From Neisseria shayeganii 871 (lineage in GTDB: Bacteria > Pseudomonadota > Gammaproteobacteria > Burkholderiales > Neisseriaceae): a stretch of DNA of 8,673 nt. A program made the translations under genes and the position numbers. The stretch lies in NCBI RefSeq assembly GCF_000226875.1, contig NZ_JH164926.1, forward strand, positions 1,325,918 through 1,334,590. The letters are read 5' to 3'. This document shows, piece by piece, positions 5,974 through 8,673 of this stretch. A model generated the notes under the pieces. It ran no database searches, was not told the DNA's origin, and worked only from the letters and a program-made list of their open reading frames with translations. How positions within the stretch are numbered: the first letter of the stretch is position 1; each line of letters begins with the position of its first letter.

Positions 5974-7383
5974 TCAGCCGCGCCGCCAGGTGGTGCCGCC
6001 GGCGCCGTCTTCCAAAATAATGTTTTCGGCGGTGAGCAGGTCGCGGATGCGGTCGGACTCGGCCCAGTTTTTGTCGGCGCGGGCTTGCTTGCGCCGGGCA
6101 ATCAAAGTCTCGATTTCCTCATTGGACAAACCGCCGGTGCTGCCGCCCTGCAAAAACGCCTGCGGTTCGCGTTGCAGCAGGCCGAGTACGCCGCCCAGCG
6201 CTTTCAGGCAGCCGGCCAATTCGGCGCTGTTGGTTTTGTTCATTTCGCCCGCCAGCTCGAACAATACCGCCACCGCTTCTACGGTGCCGAAGTCGTCGTT
6301 CATGGCGGCGTAGAAACGGCGGGTGTAGTCGTTGGCTTCTTCACTGAGGGTGAAATCGGCGGGCGGGGTGTTTTTCAGCGCGGTGTAGAGGCGGGTGAGC
6401 GCGCCTTTGGCGTCGTCCAGATGGGCGTCGGAATAGTTCAGCGGGCTGCGGTAGTGGGCGCGCAAAATAAAGAAGCGCACCACTTCCGGGTCGTAGGCCT
6501 TGAGCACGTCGCGGATGGTGAAGAAATTGCCCAGCGATTTGGACATTTTTTCGCCGTCCACGCGGATAAAGCCGTTGTGCAGCCAGTATTTGACATGGCT
6601 TTCGATGGTTTTGCCGCCGTGGGTGTGGCCGCAGCTGTGGCCGAGTGCGCCCACGCTCTGCGCAATCTCGTTTTCATGGTGCGGAAACTGCAGATCGGCG
6701 CCGCCGCCGTGGATATCGAAGGTGTCGCCGAACAGCTCTCCGCCCATGGCCGAGCACTCGATGTGCCAGCCGGGGCGGCCGCGGCCCCAAGGGCTGTCCC
6801 AGAAATCGGCTTCGTTGGGCTTGGCCGCTTTCCACAGCACGAAATCCAGCGGATCGCGTTTAAAGCCGTCCACCTCCACCCGCTGGCCGGCGCGCAAATC
6901 GTCCAGCGATTTGCCCGACAGCTGGCCGTAGGCGGCGAATTCGCGCACGGCGTAATAGACGTCGCCGTTGTCCGCGGCATAGGCTTTGCCCTTGGCAATC
7001 AGACGCTCGATCATGCGGATCATCTGCGCCACATGCTCGGTGGCCTTGGGCTCGACATCGGGGCGCAGCACGCCCAAGGCCTCGGCGTCTTCGTTCATGG
7101 CGGCGATAAAGCGCGCGGTAAGCTCGGCAATGGTTTCGCCGTTTTCGGCGGCCCGGGCGATGATTTTGTCGTCGATGTCGGTGATGTTGCGCACATAGGT
7201 GAGCGGGTAGCCGCTGTGGCGCAGCCAGCGCGCAATCATGTCGAACACCACCATCACGCGGGCGTGGCCGAGGTGGCAGTAGTCGTACACCGTCATGCCG
7301 CACACATACATGCGCACGTTTTCGGGATTGAGCGGAACAAAGGCTTCTTTTTGGCGGGTAAGGGTGTTGTAGATATTCAGCAT
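5974..7383 (-). CDS. cysS: Cysteine--tRNA ligase (CysRS)
   Basis: The gene encodes 469 residues, the usual length for a monomeric class I CysRS. It activates cysteine with ATP and charges tRNA-Cys in the cytosol. The HIGH-type signature is HLGH at 37-40 and KMSKS at 279-283. The zinc ligands that select cysteine are in place: Cys28, Cys210, His235 and Glu239. TDIDDKI (68-74), GWHIECSAM (205-213) and DIHGGGADLQFPHHENE (223-239) are family segments. The frame is open far upstream, but protein-like sequence begins at ATG 7383-7381 (MLNIYNTLTRQKE). No clear Shine-Dalgarno precedes it, and a U-tailed DUS hairpin ends about 16 nt before the start. A DUS hairpin also follows the gene. Confidence 0.97.
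   Translation of the reverse strand: MLNIYNTLTRQKEAFVPLNPENVRMYVCGMTVYDYCHLGHARVMVVFDMIARWLRHSGYPLTYVRNITDIDDKIIARAAENGETIAELTARFIAAMNEDAEALGVLRPDVEPKATEHVAQMIRMIERLIAKGKAYAADNGDVYYAVREFAAYGQLSGKSLDDLRAGQRVEVDGFKRDPLDFVLWKAAKPNEADFWDSPWGRGRPGWHIECSAMGGELFGDTFDIHGGGADLQFPHHENEIAQSVGALGHSCGHTHGGKTIESHVKYWLHNGFIRVDGEKMSKSLGNFFTIRDVLKAYDPEVVRFFILRAHYRSPLNYSDAHLDDAKGALTRLYTALKNTPPADFTLSEEANDYTRRFYAAMNDDFGTVEAVAVLFELAGEMNKTNSAELAGCLKALGGVLGLLQREPQAFLQGGSTGGLSNEEIETLIARRKQARADKNWAESDRIRDLLTAENIILEDGAGGTTWRRG
6203..6214 (-). repeat. DUS-like site resembling the Simonsiella dialect
   Basis: On the minus strand CGGCTGCCTGAA followed by A. It is 11 of 12 to simDUS (AGGCTGCCTGAA) and 10 of 12 to eikDUS, and encodes part of AGCLKAL in CysS. 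It may be a variant uptake site or only a Leu-Lys codon pair. Confidence 0.35.
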
Positions 7384-7403
7384 GGTTCGTTCAAAGGATA
7401 AAA

Positions 7404-7415
7404 GGGCTACCTGAA
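7404..7415 (+). repeat. DUS copy, first base G instead of A
   Basis: GGGCTACCTGAA followed by A; one arm of the hairpin before cysS. Confidence 0.85.
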
Positions 7416-7429
7416 AACCGTAACAGGCT

Positions 7430-7441
7430 TTCAGGTAGCCT
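7430..7441 (-). repeat. DUS, exact
   Basis: TTCAGGTAGCCT on the plus strand, preceded by T; the other arm of the hairpin before cysS. Confidence 0.9.
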
Positions 7442-7451
7442 GGGGGCGGTG

Positions 7452-7940
7452 TTAGCGGTCGTCTTGTGCCGCATTGACGTCGGCCGCAGCGGCGGCAGCC
7501 TCGACGAGGCTGCAGGCTTGGCCCAAATAGGTATAAAACAGATTGCTGTGCGTATGCGTCAGCATGCCCGGTTGCGGTCCGCGGCTGTCTTCGCTGTAAC
7601 CGAACCACACTTGCGGCCGGCCTTCGCGGTCGGTGTCGATGCGGGCGCGCAACGCCGTCCGCATCACGCCGGCGTCCTGCATCTGGGGCGTGATGGTTTG
7701 CGGAAAACGGGCCAACTGCTGTTGATACCAAGCGCCGCTGTCGGCGGGGATGCATACGGTGCGCTCTCCCGCCTCGCCGGGCGAAACGGGCGGAAACGGC
7801 TGCTCGCCGCCGGAATAGGTAATCGTGGTGTTGCCGCCTTGGCGGTACAGGCCGGCGGGCAGGTTTTCCAGCGGCGCGGCGAAAGCGTGGCTGCCCAGGG
7901 TCAGCAGGGCGACATACAGGCACAAGCGGAAAGATGGCAT
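7452..7940 (-). CDS. Hypothetical secreted protein A (paralogue of protein B)
   Basis: The gene encodes 162 residues from ATG 7940-7938. A TTG nine codons upstream is open but would put charged residues before the signal peptide. Residues 1-21 form a signal peptide with likely cleavage at AFA/APL. I do not recognise the family. The mature part contains LPAGLYR (27-33), YSGGE (42-46), PADSGAWY (65-72), RFPQ (78-81), PQM (85-87), GRPQVWFGY (107-115) and YLG before a second cysteine. Cys63 and Cys143 could form a disulphide in the periplasm. The C-terminus is an alanine run plus a polar tail. It is about half identical to the next gene upstream (protein B), probably in the same transcript (61-nt gap, no promoter seen), and is followed by a DUS terminator. 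The ribosome binding site is weak. Confidence 0.8.
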   Translation of the reverse strand: MPSFRLCLYVALLTLGSHAFAAPLENLPAGLYRQGGNTTITYSGGEQPFPPVSPGEAGERTVCIPADSGAWYQQQLARFPQTITPQMQDAGVMRTALRARIDTDREGRPQVWFGYSEDSRGPQPGMLTHTHSNLFYTYLGQACSLVEAAAAAADVNAAQDDR

Positions 7941-7967
7941 GGTCTCAGCTCGGTCAATGGTGGGCAA

Positions 7968-7979
7968 AGGCTACCTGAA
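7968..7979 (+). repeat. DUS, exact, unpaired, between genes B and A
   Basis: AGGCTACCTGAA followed by A. It is the only intergenic DUS in the window without an inverted partner, so it is not a terminator; this agrees with B and A being cotranscribed. Confidence 0.9.
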
Positions 7980-8001
7980 ACGGCAGCGGCATAAGGCCCC
8001 C

Positions 8002-8466
8002 TCAGTCTGCTGCCGCAGCAGCAGCTGCATCAGTAGGACAGGGTTTGCCCAAATAGCTAAAAAGCAGGTGGCTGTGCTGACGGCTGATGCTCCCCAAATT
8101 CGGATTGCGGCTGACTTGGGTGTAGCCAATCCACACTTCGGGCCGGCCGGCCGAATCGGTACCCACGCGCGAGCGCACTTCTATCCGGTTGACGCCTTGC
8201 TCCCGCATCTGCGGGGAGAGGGCTTGCGGAAAGCGGCGCAGTTGTTCGACATACCAAGCGCCGCTGTCGGCGGGCACGCATACCTCACGCACCAGATTGC
8301 CTTCAGATAATAAGGGCTGCATCGGTTCGCCACCGGAGAACGTGGTCACGGTCGCACCGCTTTCGCGATAAAGTCCCGCAGGCAGATGGACCAAGGGGGC
8401 GGCAGTGGCGCTGAGCGCGGCAGTGCACCAGACGGCACACACGGTAACGCGGGTGGCGGGATGCAT
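8002..8466 (-). CDS. Hypothetical secreted protein B (paralogue of protein A)
   Basis: The gene encodes 154 residues. It starts at ATG 8466-8464, preceded by AAAGGA at 6-nt spacing. The frame stays open to the window edge, but the upstream translation is Arg/Cys-rich and not protein-like. Residues 1-22 are a signal peptide (cleavage near ATA/APL). The core repeats the features of protein A: LPAGLYR, FSGGE, PADSGAWY, RFPQ, PQM, GRPEVWIGY, HSHLLFSYLG, with Cys63 and Cys143 at the same residue numbers. Between these cysteines the two proteins align without a gap, with 43 of 81 identical by eye. The C-terminus is a run of seven alanines and Asp. Family and function unknown; a periplasmic or surface role is inferred only from the signal peptide. 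Confidence 0.82.
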   Translation of the reverse strand: MHPATRVTVCAVWCTAALSATAAPLVHLPAGLYRESGATVTTFSGGEPMQPLLSEGNLVREVCVPADSGAWYVEQLRRFPQALSPQMREQGVNRIEVRSRVGTDSAGRPEVWIGYTQVSRNPNLGSISRQHSHLLFSYLGKPCPTDAAAAAAAD

Positions 8467-8673
8467 CGGCAGTCCTTTCTGAAAGACGGTCAATCGGCGT
8501 ACGGCGCGCGCGGGTTGGCCGGCACCGGCGCATTGTAATGGATAAGCGCTGCGCCTCCAAACCTTTATGTATGGCGCCAAGCGGCACCGACCTCGCCGTA
8601 TCCCGACGCGGCACGCACAGCGCGGCAGGGCGGGCGTGGGGTTAAATACATGTGCATCGGTACGGTTTTCCAC
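8467..8673. other. Upstream region of protein B gene
   Basis: About 207 bp with no convincing gene. It contains the likely promoter of gene B and, at 8650, a plus-strand ATG with eight codons to the window edge that could be a divergent gene or chance. Confidence 0.45.
8532..8560 (-). promoter_or_regulatory. Possible sigma70 promoter for genes B and A
   Basis: On the minus strand TACAAT (8537-8532; 5 of 6 to TATAAT) lies 17 nt after TTGGAG (8560-8555), a weak -35. It would give a leader of about 60 nt to the ATG at 8466. Confidence 0.45.

Larger units (their letters stand above)
7400..7441 (-). terminator. DUS inverted-pair terminator between gene A and cysS
   Basis: On the minus strand a 12-bp stem (7440-7429 with 7416-7405) around a 12-nt loop is followed by TTTT (7403-7400). 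It begins about 10 nt after the stop of the secreted-protein gene at 7452. This is the best minus-strand intrinsic terminator here, yet its U-run ends 16 nt before the cysS ATG, leaving no room for a separate downstream promoter. Confidence 0.75.

Noticed and set aside
4673..6313. Plus-strand open frame of 546 codons across dxr
   Set aside because: It is antisense to dxr, rich in His/Arg/Gly/Gln with no recognisable motif, and explained by GC-rich codon bias of the real gene.
6085..7401. Plus-strand open frame of 438 codons across cysS
   Set aside because: Antisense to a clear CysRS with all signature motifs; its composition is typical of a shadow frame.
7384..7923. N-terminal extension of CysS to about 649 residues
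   Set aside because: The extension runs through the DUS hairpin and gene A in another frame and is Arg/Pro-rich; CysRS begins at ATG 7383.
379..7980. Scattered 12-bp repeats as a CRISPR array or mobile-element ends
   Set aside because: Spacing is irregular, copies occur on both strands and inside genes, and the word overlaps a known uptake sequence; no transposase or spacer structure is present.
8467..8673. N-terminal extension of protein B to the window edge
   Set aside because: The added stretch is Arg/Cys-rich and precedes a clear ribosome binding site and signal peptide at 8466.
8650..8673. Possible start of a divergent plus-strand gene (ATG 8650)
   Set aside because: Only eight codons are visible and there is no strong ribosome binding site; it cannot be judged without more sequence.

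Overview
The window looks like chromosomal DNA from Neisseriaceae, most likely Eikenella or a close relative. The main evidence is a 12-bp word, GGCTACCTGAAA, present 12 times on both strands. It overlaps the Eikenella dialect of the DNA uptake sequence (eikDUS, AGGCTACCTGAA, from memory of published DUS dialects). The DNA is GC-rich. The protein set (TsdA, a PotF-like lipoprotein, Dxr, CysS) is ordinary for this family. No rRNA, tRNA, CRISPR, transposase, integrase or phage gene was seen.

Layout. (1) Positions 1-1760, plus strand: the 3' part of a multiheme c-type cytochrome of the AdhB/gluconate-dehydrogenase type overlaps by 8 bp a complete diheme thiosulfate dehydrogenase gene (tsdA), whose product is predicted to be a lipoprotein. 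This looks like a periplasmic module that oxidises thiosulfate or reduces tetrathionate; it ends in a hairpin made of two inverted DUS. (2) 1761-2090: a 330-bp gap with that terminator, a good sigma70-type promoter and a leader of roughly 145 nt. (3) 2091-3251, plus: a single-gene PotF/PotD-like polyamine-binding lipoprotein, closed by a perfect 15-bp inverted repeat shared with the convergent genes. (4) 3334-5881, minus: dxr (MEP isoprenoid pathway), then an unrecognised six-helix membrane protein, then a possible GNAT-fold protein overlapping it by 4 bp (ATGA). (5) 5974-7383, minus: cysS. (6) 7452-8466, minus: two tandem paralogous secreted proteins of unknown family, each with two cysteines at identical positions and an alanine-rich tail.

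The minus-strand genes run B - A - cysS - dxr - membrane protein - GNAT-like. DUS hairpins lie between A and cysS and between cysS and dxr. The first has a U-run and sits only about 20 nt before the cysS start, so cysS must be expressed by read-through, attenuation or a promoter overlapping the hairpin.

The best leads are the DUS usage (a fully conserved extra 3' A, use in all three coding frames, two genes using the DUS as their stop codon), the membrane protein/GNAT-like pair, the paralogous secreted pair, the cytochrome-tsdA pairing, and a dxr lying outside its usual gene neighbourhood. I do not see a clear new defence or mobile system.
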